DNA of 64,000 bases from Ruminococcus sp. AF31-8BH (GCF_003460605.1 NZ_QTVN01000001.1:248001-312000), one strand, 5' to 3'; positions 53,580-61,701 are shown, counted from the stretch's first letter. The notes: generated by a model not told the origin, from the sequence alone. Translations and numbers: made by a program.

Positions 53580-54182
53580 TTAGTCTTTGCAAATAACCCT
53601 TGAACCTTCACCATCAATTACAATTCCCTGATGGTTGTTAATAGGGCATAGATTCAAATCCGAAAACTCAGTCATTATTTTCTCGGTAACTTTCTTAAAT
53701 GGTGCTGTAAGATAATGCGGAAGAACATAGAAATCAATCAAATCAAGCCCTGCATCATCTTCTTGTGAGTAGTCCTCCGGCTTTTCATCCATTTGCTCGA
53801 TATATTGGATGCTTGGAGCGCATATAATTGCGCCTGCCGACTCGCCGATCATCAATTTTCCATTTGCCAATTCCTTTTTCAGCAACCCATCAGTTCTTGT
53901 TTTACGGAGTTGGTCCATAAGAAAGAAAGAATTTCCGCCGGTAAAATATATCACATCTGCATCTTCAAAAACAGACTGTATCGTTGAATAAGCCTCCGTT
54001 GAAATATCAATTTCAGTTACGATTGCTCCCAACTTTTTGAATAATTTTCGAGCCGAGCCGACATAACCGGTGTAGCCTTCACGCAACGAAGCTGTTGGAA
54101 TAAATGCGACTTTCTTATTTTCAATTTCTTCCTTTATCAGACTTCCTACACTTGAAAAATGCGAACATAAAAATAGTTTCAT
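53580..54182 (-). CDS. Peptidase S51-like (dipeptidase E / class I amidotransferase fold)
   Basis: 200 aa. The nucleophile serine lies in GESAGAIICAP (about residue 114) with the preceding FTGGNSFFLMDQLRKT loop, and an Asp/His element in DFYVLPHY near residue 152, as in dipeptidase E. Such enzymes split Asp-X dipeptides or act as esterase-like hydrolases. The ATG at 54182 follows AAAGGAG; a TTG one codon earlier is less likely. It is one of three unrelated accessory genes between the broken recombinase and the integrase. Confidence 0.85.
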   Translation of the reverse strand: MKLFLCSHFSSVGSLIKEEIENKKVAFIPTASLREGYTGYVGSARKLFKKLGAIVTEIDISTEAYSTIQSVFEDADVIYFTGGNSFFLMDQLRKTRTDGLLKKELANGKLMIGESAGAIICAPSIQYIEQMDEKPEDYSQEDDAGLDLIDFYVLPHYLTAPFKKVTEKIMTEFSDLNLCPINNHQGIVIDGEGSRVICKD

Positions 54183-54222
54183 CAATATTCTCCTTTATAA
54201 ATTTATATTTCTGTTTGTTTTA

Positions 54223-54255
54223 AAAATGGGCAACTCCGATTGGAATTGCCCACTC
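54223..54255 (-). terminator. Terminator of the MetRS-tail fragment
   Basis: On the minus strand GGGCAATTCC pairs with GGAGTTGCCC around a 4-base loop and is followed by ATTTTT. It lies downstream of the fragment ending at 54402. Confidence 0.8.
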
Positions 54256-54401
54256 ATTGCACTAATTATGCGATTTTTTCTTGCTTGCACCGATTTCTGC
54301 ATCAAATGATGTAAGTTTGATGTAAATCGCTGTTTTTTCAGTTTTTTATCAAATGAAGTACGTCCCGTCTATTTGGTAAAACGGTACATCTTTACATCAT
54401 C

Positions 54402-54872
54402 TTAATAGAGCTTTGCACCTGCTGGAATATGGTCATCAACCATCAGAAGATGGAGCTTTTCTTCGCCTTCTTCTTCGTGGATAGCACTGAGGAGCATACC
54501 GCAAGAGTCAATGCCCATCATAGCTCTCGGTGGAAGATTTGTGATAGCGATAAGAGTCTTTCCAACCAGTTCTTCCGGCTCATAATAAGCGTGAATACCG
54601 CTTAAAATGGTTCTATCTGTGCCTGTTCCGTCATCAAGAGTGAACTGTAACAGTTTCTTTGACTTCGGTACTGCGACACACTCTTTGACCTTTACTGCAC
54701 GGAAATCTGACTTGCTGAATGTGTCAAAGTCAACTGCTTCCTCAAATAAAGGCTCTATCTTTACCTTAGAAAAATCAATCTTTTCAGGCTCAGTTTTTAC
54801 ATTTTTTTCAGGTGCTTCAGAAGCTGTATTATTTACATCATTTTTCTTATTTACACCATCTAAGGACTTCAT
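54402..54872 (-). pseudogene. Methionyl-tRNA synthetase C-terminal tRNA-binding domain fragment
   Basis: 156 aa. Residues 45-156 form the EMAP/tRNA-binding domain found at the C-terminus of MetRS (SKSDFRAVKVKECVAVPKSKKLL, LSGIHAYYEPEELVGKTLI, MGIDSCGMLLSA). The first 45 residues are low-complexity linker. There is no ribosome binding site before the ATG and no synthetase core upstream in any frame (a TAG precedes the ATG by six codons), so it is best read as the 3' remnant of a metG gene left by rearrangement. A genuine stand-alone tRNA-binding protein (CsaA-like) is the alternative. Confidence 0.6.
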
Positions 54873-55148
54873 TGTCGGGAATTTTTTTGATTGCTAAGCT
54901 AACTCTTGTATATCCTTGCAAACCCTTGGAAAATAGGCTTTCCCGGATTCTATATACTTGGTCACTCTTGGACGTTTTTTTGACTTTTGTGCGTCTAAAA
55001 GATGTCATTCGCCTTAAAATACGTCTTTTTATTTTAAGACATGTACTGCCGTGTCAAACACTTCAATACTAGATGAGTATAGCATATTTATCCCAGTATG
55101 AATAGGTATATTTTCAATCTTCAAAGAGTTCAATCGCAGGACTCTTTT

Positions 55149-56384
55149 CTAAAAAATATCCATATTTTTTGATAATTTCTCAATTACTGATTTGGTAACA
55201 TCTGGGTTTGCTTCTGCATATATGTTCATGGTAGTCGATACATCAGCATGTCCCATTACCTCTTGAATTACTTTGATGTTGGTTTCATTCTCGCAAAATC
55301 TTGATGCAAACGTGTGTCTGAAGATATGGCAGGAGAATCTTGGAATCATAACAGGTTCTCTCTTCTCCTTTTTAGCAGCCACCTCTTCTTCTGAATTATG
55401 TGTATCCACAATTCTCTTGATTGCCCGGTTTACTGCTGCTGGGTTATGTGGCATCCCAAATCGGTTTGTAAATACAAAATTGGTCATTCCATCCACATTC
55501 TCAACGCAAAAGCCTTCCTGCTTCTGTCTCTCATATTCTTCCTGAAGCACATCATATACCTGCTGCATCATAGGTATTCTACGATTACCAGCTTCTGTCT
55601 TTGGCAAAGATACTCTAAACTCACATTTATATGAATCATCCGCTCTCTGGTAATAGGTCAAGCTATGATTGATATCAATGATTCGATTTTCCAAATCAAT
55701 ATCATCCCAGCGTATCCCAATTGCTTCTCCTATTCTGCATCCAGTTCCTAACAAAAATACAAAGAATGGATACCAGTGATAAAAGAACGGATTCTTTGCT
55801 ACATACTCCATGAATTTTCTCTGCTGATCCACAGTCAACGCTCGCCTTGTTTTTCTGGCACCACCATTACGCTTTTTTACTTCACAGTATGCTCCGTCTA
55901 CCGGATTCTTCCTTATGATATCATCTCTGACAGCAAGTTGAAATGTAGGTCTTAGTACTGTGTTAATTGTCTCAAGCGTATTAATCTGTAATCCCTGATT
56001 ATTAATCAAGTCTGTATAAAAGAATAACACGTCTGAGTATTTCACATCTCTTACTTTCTTCTTGCCAAATGTATCACGAATAAAATGATTCCATGTATAC
56101 AAATAATTACTGTAAGTAGTGCTACGCAATTCTGTTTTAGTTGATATGTACCTGTCAAACAAAAAGTTTACATCAGCTTTTCCTGCGACATAGATATCAA
56201 GTCCATCCAACTGGTCTTTTTGTAACTGTTCTTCTCTTTCTCGAAGCCTCACCAAAGACTTTGCATAAATGGTTCTTTTCTTGCCTAATGGATCAATATA
56301 TACATATGAGTATCTTCCGTCGCCTTTTCTGTAACCCTCACCCTTTCTTAATACTCTGCCTTTACCATCTTTTCTACAAGCCAT
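55149..56384 (-). CDS. Tyrosine-type integrase of the mobile element
   Basis: 411 aa. An N-terminal arm-binding domain (YVYIDPLGKKRTIYAKS), a SAM-like core-binding domain (about 60-165), and a complete catalytic domain: Arg in GTGCRIGEAIG, HIFRHTFASRF, GHADVSTTMN and the tyrosine in MNIYAEANP near residue 391. It is Tn916/phage-type and appears functional. It points outward, with its 3' end toward the presumed attachment site at 55050-55140, and marks the left end of the element that extends rightward. The ATG follows GGAGAG. Confidence 0.93.
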   Translation of the reverse strand: MACRKDGKGRVLRKGEGYRKGDGRYSYVYIDPLGKKRTIYAKSLVRLREREEQLQKDQLDGLDIYVAGKADVNFLFDRYISTKTELRSTTYSNYLYTWNHFIRDTFGKKKVRDVKYSDVLFFYTDLINNQGLQINTLETINTVLRPTFQLAVRDDIIRKNPVDGAYCEVKKRNGGARKTRRALTVDQQRKFMEYVAKNPFFYHWYPFFVFLLGTGCRIGEAIGIRWDDIDLENRIIDINHSLTYYQRADDSYKCEFRVSLPKTEAGNRRIPMMQQVYDVLQEEYERQKQEGFCVENVDGMTNFVFTNRFGMPHNPAAVNRAIKRIVDTHNSEEEVAAKKEKREPVMIPRFSCHIFRHTFASRFCENETNIKVIQEVMGHADVSTTMNIYAEANPDVTKSVIEKLSKNMDIF

Positions 56385-56416
56385 TATTCTCTCCTTTCCG
56401 GAGAAAAGAGCCTGTT

Positions 56417-56593
56417 CTACTGATTAGCCTGCTGCTTCATTTGTAATTCAACACCCATTCTAATCAATTGCGAAATGGATAGATTATGAGTCTCAGCATA
56501 CTCAACCATTATCTGGTATTCCTCTTCTTTGAATTTAACAGTTACCTTATGATCAAAAGGTTTATCTGCTTTTGGTCTTCCAGTTCTAGCCAT
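56417..56593 (-). CDS. Small ribbon-helix-helix protein
   Basis: 58 aa: it begins MARTGRPKADKPF, continues with the beta-strand KVTVKFKEEEY, and ends in two helices (AETHNLSISQLIRMGVEL). This is the pattern of an Arc/CopG-type DNA-binding protein that dimerises through the strand. AAGGAGG lies 6 bases before the ATG. It is just upstream of the integrase gene and is a candidate regulator of integrase or excision, or an antitoxin-like protein for the nearby MazF toxin. Confidence 0.8.
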   Translation of the reverse strand: MARTGRPKADKPFDHKVTVKFKEEEYQIMVEYAETHNLSISQLIRMGVELQMKQQANQ

Positions 56594-56727
56594 CTGTATG
56601 CCTCCTTCATATCTTAGTCATATTATACTTTTGGTCTGACCGAAAGTCAATACATTTTTTCTCTCTTGGCTCATTTTTCTCCATACTTGTTTGTATTTCT
56701 TCTATATCAATGCGTCATTTCTCATAA

Positions 56728-56940
56728 TTACTTATAAAACTCGTCATCTACAATATGGAAAGTCTCCAGATATTCATCAATAATATCCAGATTAACCAAC
56801 ACCAGCTGATTCACTTTATAACATGCCTTTGCATCCTTCGCTAACTGCATAAACTTTGACACACTCATTGAATACATCTCTGCTCCTTCTGAATATCTGA
56901 CAAATCTTTTATTATTAGTCTTTTTAGTTCTGCTGTCCAT
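56728..56940 (-). CDS. DUF6462-like small excisionase-type protein
   Basis: 70 aa basic protein with a helix-turn-helix-like segment (YSEGAEMYSMSVSKFMQLAK) and LVNLDIIDEYLETF. It resembles the MerR/excisionase-like proteins of unknown function common in Lachnospiraceae mobile elements. It overlaps the 3' end of the MazF gene by 17 bases. A role in excision or integrase control is likely by position; evidence beyond that is weak. Confidence 0.7.
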   Translation of the reverse strand: MDSRTKKTNNKRFVRYSEGAEMYSMSVSKFMQLAKDAKACYKVNQLVLVNLDIIDEYLETFHIVDDEFYK

Positions 56941-57361
56941 TTGCTAACTCCTCCATTACCATTTTGCGAGCTACAGGTAACAGATCAAACTGTCGTATCA
57001 ATGCTCTGTCTATTTCTTCTCTCACGCCGGAATCCTCAATGATAGTTCCACTTTTTGCTCTAATGCAGCCTTTTGAAATTGTCTGTGCATCTTCAGGCAT
57101 AAAATCAGATATCTTACTTAATCCAAATCCACTCACATCCTTCGGATTTAAAATCACATGTACCGGAATATCCTTTAACTTACTGCTCAAAGGGACTACT
57201 GACACCTGTGGTGCACCATCATGATTACTGGCATCACATGAAATAATTATTCCTGGTCTGATTCCTCCCTGGATGCCATGTGGATTTTTTCCAAAATCTG
57301 CATACACGACATCAAATTTATTATACTTACCATATCTTCTTTTTTCTGTTCGTCTGCTCAT
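56924..57361 (-). CDS. PemK/MazF-family toxin-like protein
   Basis: 145 aa with the SH3-like MazF barrel: KFDVVYADFGKNP, IQGGIRPGIIISCDASNHDG, VSVVPLSSKLKDIPVHVIL, and a C-terminal dimer helix (SGVREEIDRALIRQFDLLPV). MazF toxins are sequence-specific endoribonucleases. No canonical MazE antitoxin lies directly upstream; the neighbours are a resolvase-fold protein (3 bases) and the DUF6462 protein (overlap). Either one of these or the RHH protein at 56417 may act as partner, or the toxin is an addiction device with a distant antitoxin. Confidence 0.85.
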   Translation of the reverse strand: MSRRTEKRRYGKYNKFDVVYADFGKNPHGIQGGIRPGIIISCDASNHDGAPQVSVVPLSSKLKDIPVHVILNPKDVSGFGLSKISDFMPEDAQTISKGCIRAKSGTIIEDSGVREEIDRALIRQFDLLPVARKMVMEELANGQQN

Positions 57362-57363
57362 AT

Positions 57364-57735
57364 CTATGCTCCCTTCTTGATGTGCATATCCAATCTGCCC
57401 TCATCTACAGTCACCACAATGCCGCCTGCTTCAATAACCAGTCCTACCTTAAAATAAGCATCCGCAACACTGCTGGATATAGCTGCCATATTCGCAACAA
57501 CTACTCCACTGATTTGCTTTTTGCGGATCATATTCACAATCTGATTCCACTGGCGATCAACATCTCTCTGCGAAAAGCCATTGCGTCTTATCTTTCCCAC
57601 GATTGAATATTCTTTTCTCTTTACAAATTCATGTATATATTTGCTCTGCTTGTCTTCAAGCATATTTACTTTTTCCAATGGAGCCTGCACTGAAAGATAT
57701 TCTATGCAATCCATCTTTTTAATCTTTCTTCTCAT
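57364..57735 (-). CDS. Resolvase-fold protein without catalytic domain end
   Basis: 123 aa. Residues 40-120 resemble the serine-recombinase N-terminal fold (RDVDRQWNQIVNMIRKKQISGVVVANMAAISSSVADAYFKVGLVIEAGGIVVTVDEGRL), but the conserved early YxRxS motif is replaced by VGKIRRNGFSQR and no DNA-binding tail follows. It is probably a regulatory or structural relic of a resolvase. AGGAGG lies before the ATG. It sits between the Xre gene at 57746 and MazF and overlaps neither. Confidence 0.6.
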   Translation of the reverse strand: MRRKIKKMDCIEYLSVQAPLEKVNMLEDKQSKYIHEFVKRKEYSIVGKIRRNGFSQRDVDRQWNQIVNMIRKKQISGVVVANMAAISSSVADAYFKVGLVIEAGGIVVTVDEGRLDMHIKKGA

Positions 57736-57745
57736 TCTCTGCCTC

Positions 57746-58066
57746 CTATGCTGACTTCAAAGCCTGCTCTATCATAAAATCAAATGTCTTTTCCAAATAA
57801 TCCTGCTTATCTGCAGGTAACCGCTTTAGCCTCGAATCTAATGAATCCGGTGTACAGTCTATTGCAAGTAAGCTATTTGCGTCTGTTTCATAAACTTCCA
57901 TAAGCATATACAAATTTTTCATGCTCAAGTTTCTTCCTCCTTGCTCCACCTGTCCAAGCGTCGAAACACTTATTCCGGTTTTAGCGGCAACCTCTTCAAT
58001 GAGAAGTCCTTTGTCCTTACGGATATCACGAATCACCGGACCAATTTTATATCCTTCATATTTCAT
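57746..58066 (-). CDS. Xre-family helix-turn-helix regulator
   Basis: 106 aa. The HTH occupies about residues 7-65 (IGPVIRDIRKDKGLLIEEVA, then TGISVSTLGQVEQGG); the rest is a helical tail. The start at 58066 (MKYEGYKIGP) has GGAGGG at 7 bases; 58081 is the longer reading. It overlaps the 3' end of the small protein at 58056. It is likely a mobile-element regulator. Confidence 0.88.
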   Translation of the reverse strand: MKYEGYKIGPVIRDIRKDKGLLIEEVAAKTGISVSTLGQVEQGGRNLSMKNLYMLMEVYETDANSLLAIDCTPDSLDSRLKRLPADKQDYLEKTFDFMIEQALKSA

Positions 58067-58277
58067 CGTCGTACCCTCCATTGTCCCGTGCCATTTCTCT
58101 AAGCATCTCTACCGCCGCATCTTCTGTCTCATACTGACCAAGCCACTTCCCACTCGAATCATGTACTACTGTACCAAATGCAGTCTGTGTAAATCTGCAA
58201 TCCTTCACAGCCGGGACTTGTTTGTCCCGACCCGAAAGATTTCCTGCTGCTTCTCTACTAGAGAACTCCTTTAGCAT
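58056..58277 (-). CDS. Small protein of unknown function
   Basis: 73 aa. It contains a beta-rich middle (FGTVVHDSSGKWLGQYETEDAAVEMLREMA) that looks like a small alpha/beta substrate-binding-like fold but matches nothing I recognise. Its ATG overlaps the stop of the upstream resolvase-like gene and its end overlaps the Xre gene by 11 bases, so it is part of a tightly packed operon. Real translation is likely from the overlaps, but function is unknown. Confidence 0.6.
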   Translation of the reverse strand: MLKEFSSREAAGNLSGRDKQVPAVKDCRFTQTAFGTVVHDSSGKWLGQYETEDAAVEMLREMARDNGGYDDEI

Positions 58278-58678
58278 CCGAAGTCCTCTGCATGAGATAC
58301 AGTAATTGGCACCGGACCGACTTCAAGAGAATAGAGCCATATGCCCATATCAGTAATGGTATTCACAAATTCTTCCAGATCATAAATGTCATCTGTGATC
58401 TCATTCAGGCTTCTGACTACTACAACCTCAAAGTCTTCCTCTTTAAGTGTTGAAAAGAAAGCATTCAGACCTTCTCTGTCATAGTCCCTTGTCATTGAAC
58501 GATCACAATACGCATCATTGATTATTACTCCATTAGGCATTGCCTGATCACGCATACTTTCAACCATTTGAACTACATTAAGTTCTGCTCTGCGTGACTT
58601 TACAAATGCAATACCCTTTGCAAGCTCCTGATTATCTGTACCTTCGTTTCCTACTACGTTAAAATCTCTTTTATTCAT
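58271..58678 (-). CDS. Resolvase-fold protein lacking the catalytic serine
   Basis: 135 aa. The fold of a serine recombinase N-terminal domain is visible (AFVKSRRAELNVVQMVESMRDQ, DYDREGLNAFFSTLKEEDFEVVVVRSLNEITDD, FVNTITDMGIWLYSLEVG), but the conserved serine of YxRxS is Lys-Ser-Arg-like and mis-spaced, and there is no C-terminal DNA-binding domain. The ATG at 58678 follows AAAGGAG at 8 bases; the longer frame from 58762 has none. It overlaps the small protein by 7 bases. Confidence 0.65.
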   Translation of the reverse strand: MNKRDFNVVGNEGTDNQELAKGIAFVKSRRAELNVVQMVESMRDQAMPNGVIINDAYCDRSMTRDYDREGLNAFFSTLKEEDFEVVVVRSLNEITDDIYDLEEFVNTITDMGIWLYSLEVGPVPITVSHAEDFGC

Positions 58679-58828
58679 TTTGTTGTCTCCTTTACGATTT
58701 CGTATTGGAGAGTTTTGGCGCCTCCACTCTCGTGGTGTGCTGTATCTCAAGCACATGTTCATTCTAGTCTCTTACTGCTTTATTGCCGACCGTGTACAGG
58801 CGACAATTATGTCGTGTAAACACGACAA

Positions 58829-59176
58829 TCACTTTCCAACTGACACGCTTTTCATCGCTTTCATCATTGCAAGGCACTGTCTTATCTGCAATTCATCCAT
58901 ATCTGAAAGAACATCCATTGCCTCAGATAACAGTTCTGAATTTTCTTCATTCTTTCCATACATTATGAAATCAACAGATACACCAAGTACGATTGCCAGA
59001 TTATCTAATGTCTGTGTCTTAAAATCTCCACCATTTTCAATCGCAGATATTGCCTGTCTGCCTATACCTACTCTATGAGCTAACTCATCCTGTGATAATC
59101 CTATCGCCTTTCTACTGTCAGCAATTCGTAATCCTCTCTCATAATCCTTTTCTCTTGTCTGTGCTTTACTGCTCAT
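58829..59176 (-). CDS. Xre-family helix-turn-helix regulator
   Basis: 115 aa. The HTH (about 15-70: RIADSRKAIGLSQDELAHRV, then GIGRQAISAIENGG) is followed by a helical oligomerisation tail (ENSELLSEAMDVLSDMDELQIRQCLAMMKAM). The ATG at 59176 follows CAAGGAGG; the longer reading from 59299 is rejected. It is probably a repressor for the element's small-gene cluster. Confidence 0.88.
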   Translation of the reverse strand: MSSKAQTREKDYERGLRIADSRKAIGLSQDELAHRVGIGRQAISAIENGGDFKTQTLDNLAIVLGVSVDFIMYGKNEENSELLSEAMDVLSDMDELQIRQCLAMMKAMKSVSVGK

Positions 59177-59346
59177 AAATCCTCCTTGCCGCCCTTGGAA
59201 ACGAACAAGTCGGATTACCTTTACAGCACTAAAAAAGACGCACGAGGAAACCAGTATCATAAATACTGTTCGTTTCCCCTGCGTCTCTGGTGCTTCCATC
59301 TTTTGATGTGCCCTTATCAGGTGGGCTATAATTTAATTTTCAATCG

Positions 59347-59550
59347 TTATATTCTGAAAGTTCCATTCTCAGAATGTTCCTTCATCATTCCCTCGGAATA
59401 CTTCTTGAGTATCATCACTCGCTTGCATCTGTCACACTTAATTCCAATATTCTGAAGTGCCACAGCGGAATCATCACCGCATACAAAATATTCCATCATT
59501 AACTTGTTGCATTTTTTACATCTAATTTCTATAACATTTTCTTTGTTCAA
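59347..59550 (-). CDS. Small zinc-ribbon protein
   Basis: 67 aa with two CxxC knuckles (RCKKCNKLMME and KCDRCKRVMILKK), which should bind one zinc and may bind nucleic acid; it is similar in size to Com-type phage translation regulators. A TTG start at 59550 is preferred because AAGGAG lies 9 bases upstream; the ATG at 59571 has no ribosome site. Confidence 0.6.
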   Translation of the reverse strand: MNKENVIEIRCKKCNKLMMEYFVCGDDSAVALQNIGIKCDRCKRVMILKKYSEGMMKEHSENGTFRI

Positions 59551-59726
59551 TTCAGTTCGCTCCTTATTCATACAAAATCATCAATCTACAATTCTGTACT
59601 CGTAAAGGAAAGGGAAATCACCTTTGCAAGCCTTTTGCCGAGAGTTCCGATGAATGTCTGCACATTCCCCGGCTTTGCTGATCTAAAGCCAACTGATATG
59701 AATTGTGCTGTAAGCACACAATCACA

Positions 59727-59972
59727 TCAGGCTCCGGCTCTTTCCATAAACCACATATTGTTATCTTCATAGAAAAGGAATATTTCCTTTCCATCTACCA
59801 CGCAGGTATAACGCTCTCCAACGCCACCAGCCCTTGTACTGGCTGCTCTACGCTTGTCTTTTACTCGTGTAATCTCATACTTTCTGCCATCTTCCCATGT
59901 TATCTCTTTGGGAATGAGCAGTCCGTCCTTTGAAAACTCTGCAAGTACATCAACATATACCTTATTGCTCAA
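59727..59972 (-). CDS. Small beta-rich protein linked to the Y-family polymerase
   Basis: 81 aa, no recognised domain. It reads as a short beta protein (VDVLAEFSKDGLLIPKEITWEDG, VKDKRRAASTRAGGVGERYTCVVDG, EIFLFYEDNNMWFMERA). Similar small proteins commonly follow Y-family polymerase genes in Clostridia, sometimes taking the place of YolD. A TTG start at 59972 is chosen because AAGGAAGG lies 8 bases upstream; the ATG at 60104 would overlap the LexA-like gene. Confidence 0.6.
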   Translation of the reverse strand: MSNKVYVDVLAEFSKDGLLIPKEITWEDGRKYEITRVKDKRRAASTRAGGVGERYTCVVDGKEIFLFYEDNNMWFMERAGA

Positions 59973-59986
59973 TGTAATCACCTTCC

Positions 59987-60229
59987 TTACAAGATTGCTA
60001 TTGCTCTGGAAGCATCCATCTTCCTTGCTATATAGCCTTTTTCTTCTAATATTTTCAGATGTGCATAAACACTTGAAGTCGATGCCACCCCTACCATCTT
60101 GCATATCTCCCTGATAGTAGGAGCATAGCCATTCACACGCTGATATTGCATAATGCTTTCATACACATTCTGCTGCTTCTCCGTCAATGGTGCTCTGTCT
60201 ACCAGATTAATTCTTGCTGCTTCGCTCAT
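59987..60229 (-). CDS. LexA DNA-binding domain only
   Basis: 80 aa. It is nearly a perfect LexA head: LTEKQQNVYESIMQYQRVNG, APTIREICKMVGVASTSSVY, AHLKILEEKGYIARKMDASR, but it stops where the S24 cleavage domain should begin. It would bind LexA-type operators without being cleavable, acting as a constitutive repressor or competitor of SOS regulators. It is co-directional with the Y-family polymerase gene 42 bases upstream. Confidence 0.85.
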   Translation of the reverse strand: MSEAARINLVDRAPLTEKQQNVYESIMQYQRVNGYAPTIREICKMVGVASTSSVYAHLKILEEKGYIARKMDASRAIAIL

Positions 60230-60271
60230 GTTCCGCCTCCCTCTTCTTTACTCTATTGGCACTTCTCGTTG

Positions 60272-61522
60272 CTAACCTGAAAAGTACCCATGTGGATGTA
60301 CTGTGTGTTCTTCTTTTGCATTGACTGCCGACAGAATCCTGTCCCGGTACATGAGTCCCCTCTGGATACTGTAAAATCCAAATCTTCTGCGAATCTCATC
60401 CACAGCATTATCCATCTTCATCTGCTTTTCCCGTTTCTCCACACTTGAGAACAAATCTATCTGCTCCCAATAATTATCTGTTACCAGATCTGCACCTCTG
60501 ACACCAACACTACGGATTGGCTTGCTCCAGTTATAGTTTTCCTTAAATATCTGATAAGCATATGCAGCTATCTCTCCGGTGATGTTTGTTGCATGGTCAA
60601 TCTTTTTCTGACGGGTAAAAGAGAATAACTCATTATCCCTGACACTTATCTCAACCACTCTGCACCGGAATCCATTCTCACGAAGTCTTGCTGCAACACT
60701 CTCAGCCAGAATATAAAGAACAATCTTTACATCCTCATCGCATACTAAATCCTTTGGTGTCGTTGTGCTGTTTCCCACCGATTTGATTGGAGCGTGGGTA
60801 TTCTCCAGCTTGACAGGTGAATCATCATAGCCATTAGCAAACGACCATAAGATACTGCCCATCTTTCCAAGGTGACTATTAAGCACATCTTCATCTGCCC
60901 TTGCAAGATCACCTATGGTTTTGATACCAAATAATGCAAGCTTTCTGTTCGTACTTTTGCCAACGTATAGAAGATCTGCCACCGGAAGTGACCATGCCTT
61001 CTGCTTAAACTCACTCTTATACATAGTTGTGATTGCATCCGGCTTCTTGTAGTCAGAACCCAGCTTTGCAAATATCTTATTGAAAGAAACACCAACACTT
61101 ACTGTGATGCCAAGCTCTGACTTCATTCTCCTGCTGATTTCCTGTGCGATAAGCAATCCATCTCCTTTAAGGGAACTGCTCCCTGTCACATCAAGCCAGC
61201 ACTCATCAATCCCATATGGCTCCTGCCTGTCCGTATATTCTGCATATATCTCATGTGCCATTCTTGAGAACCGAAGATATAAGTCCATTCTTGGTGAAAC
61301 AAATGTTATGTCAGGGCAGACCTGCTTTGCCTGCCAGAGTGCCATTCCTGTTTTCACACCGTACTTCTTAGCAATATAGTCGGCTGTTAAGACAATCCCA
61401 TGTCTTGCCTCCGGGTCACCGCCTACTGCCAGTGGCTTTCCTGCAAGCTCCGGATGATGCAGATGCTCAATCGAGGCATAACAACAGTTGATATCTGAAT
61501 GAAGTATTACCCTGTCTCCCAT
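60272..61522 (-). CDS. Y-family (UmuC/DinB-like) translesion DNA polymerase
   Basis: 416 aa. Catalytic carboxylates lie in HSDINCCYASIE (Asp10) and GIDECWLDVTG (Asp/Glu at about residue 105), with the little-finger domain in the C-terminal third. It copies past damaged bases and is usually under SOS control. The start at 61522 (MGDRVILHSD) follows AGGAGG at 8 bases. Its promoter at 61602-61630 lies beside a perfect 14-bp palindrome that the divergent S24 repressor could bind. The following LexA head-only and small beta genes make a compact SOS cassette. Confidence 0.93.
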   Translation of the reverse strand: MGDRVILHSDINCCYASIEHLHHPELAGKPLAVGGDPEARHGIVLTADYIAKKYGVKTGMALWQAKQVCPDITFVSPRMDLYLRFSRMAHEIYAEYTDRQEPYGIDECWLDVTGSSSLKGDGLLIAQEISRRMKSELGITVSVGVSFNKIFAKLGSDYKKPDAITTMYKSEFKQKAWSLPVADLLYVGKSTNRKLALFGIKTIGDLARADEDVLNSHLGKMGSILWSFANGYDDSPVKLENTHAPIKSVGNSTTTPKDLVCDEDVKIVLYILAESVAARLRENGFRCRVVEISVRDNELFSFTRQKKIDHATNITGEIAAYAYQIFKENYNWSKPIRSVGVRGADLVTDNYWEQIDLFSSVEKREKQMKMDNAVDEIRRRFGFYSIQRGLMYRDRILSAVNAKEEHTVHPHGYFSG

Positions 61523-61601
61523 CTTCATCACCTCCTGCATTTAATCTGTCACTACCATAACCTTTAGTCCAAGTATATGAGTAATGTTTCTTACAGGGCA
61601 T

Positions 61602-61645
61602 AGTATAACCCCAAGAATAATCGACTGTCAACGGACACATGTGTC
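61602..61645 (-). promoter_or_regulatory. Promoter of the Y-family polymerase with palindromic operator
   Basis: Minus-strand -35 TTGACA (61625-61630) and -10 TATACT (61602-61607), 17-base spacer. A perfect palindrome GGACACATGTGTCC (61632-61645) lies one base upstream of the -35, placed for a cleavable S24 or LexA-type repressor. Confidence 0.72.
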
Positions 61646-61672
61646 CTTTTTCCCATTATATTGGATTTTTAA

Positions 61673-61701
61673 CTTGAATAATTGGCACTATTGCTATATA
61701 C
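61673..61701 (+). promoter_or_regulatory. Promoter of the S24 repressor gene
   Basis: -35 TTGAAT (61673-61678) and -10 TATACT (61696-61701) with a 17-base spacer, 57 bases before the repressor ATG. The palindrome at 61632-61645 lies 28 bases upstream and may also autoregulate. Confidence 0.62.

Noticed and set aside
55050..55148. Precise attachment site of the integrase
   Set aside because: The region is the likely place, but the other end of the element is not in the window with confidence, so no direct repeat can be shown.
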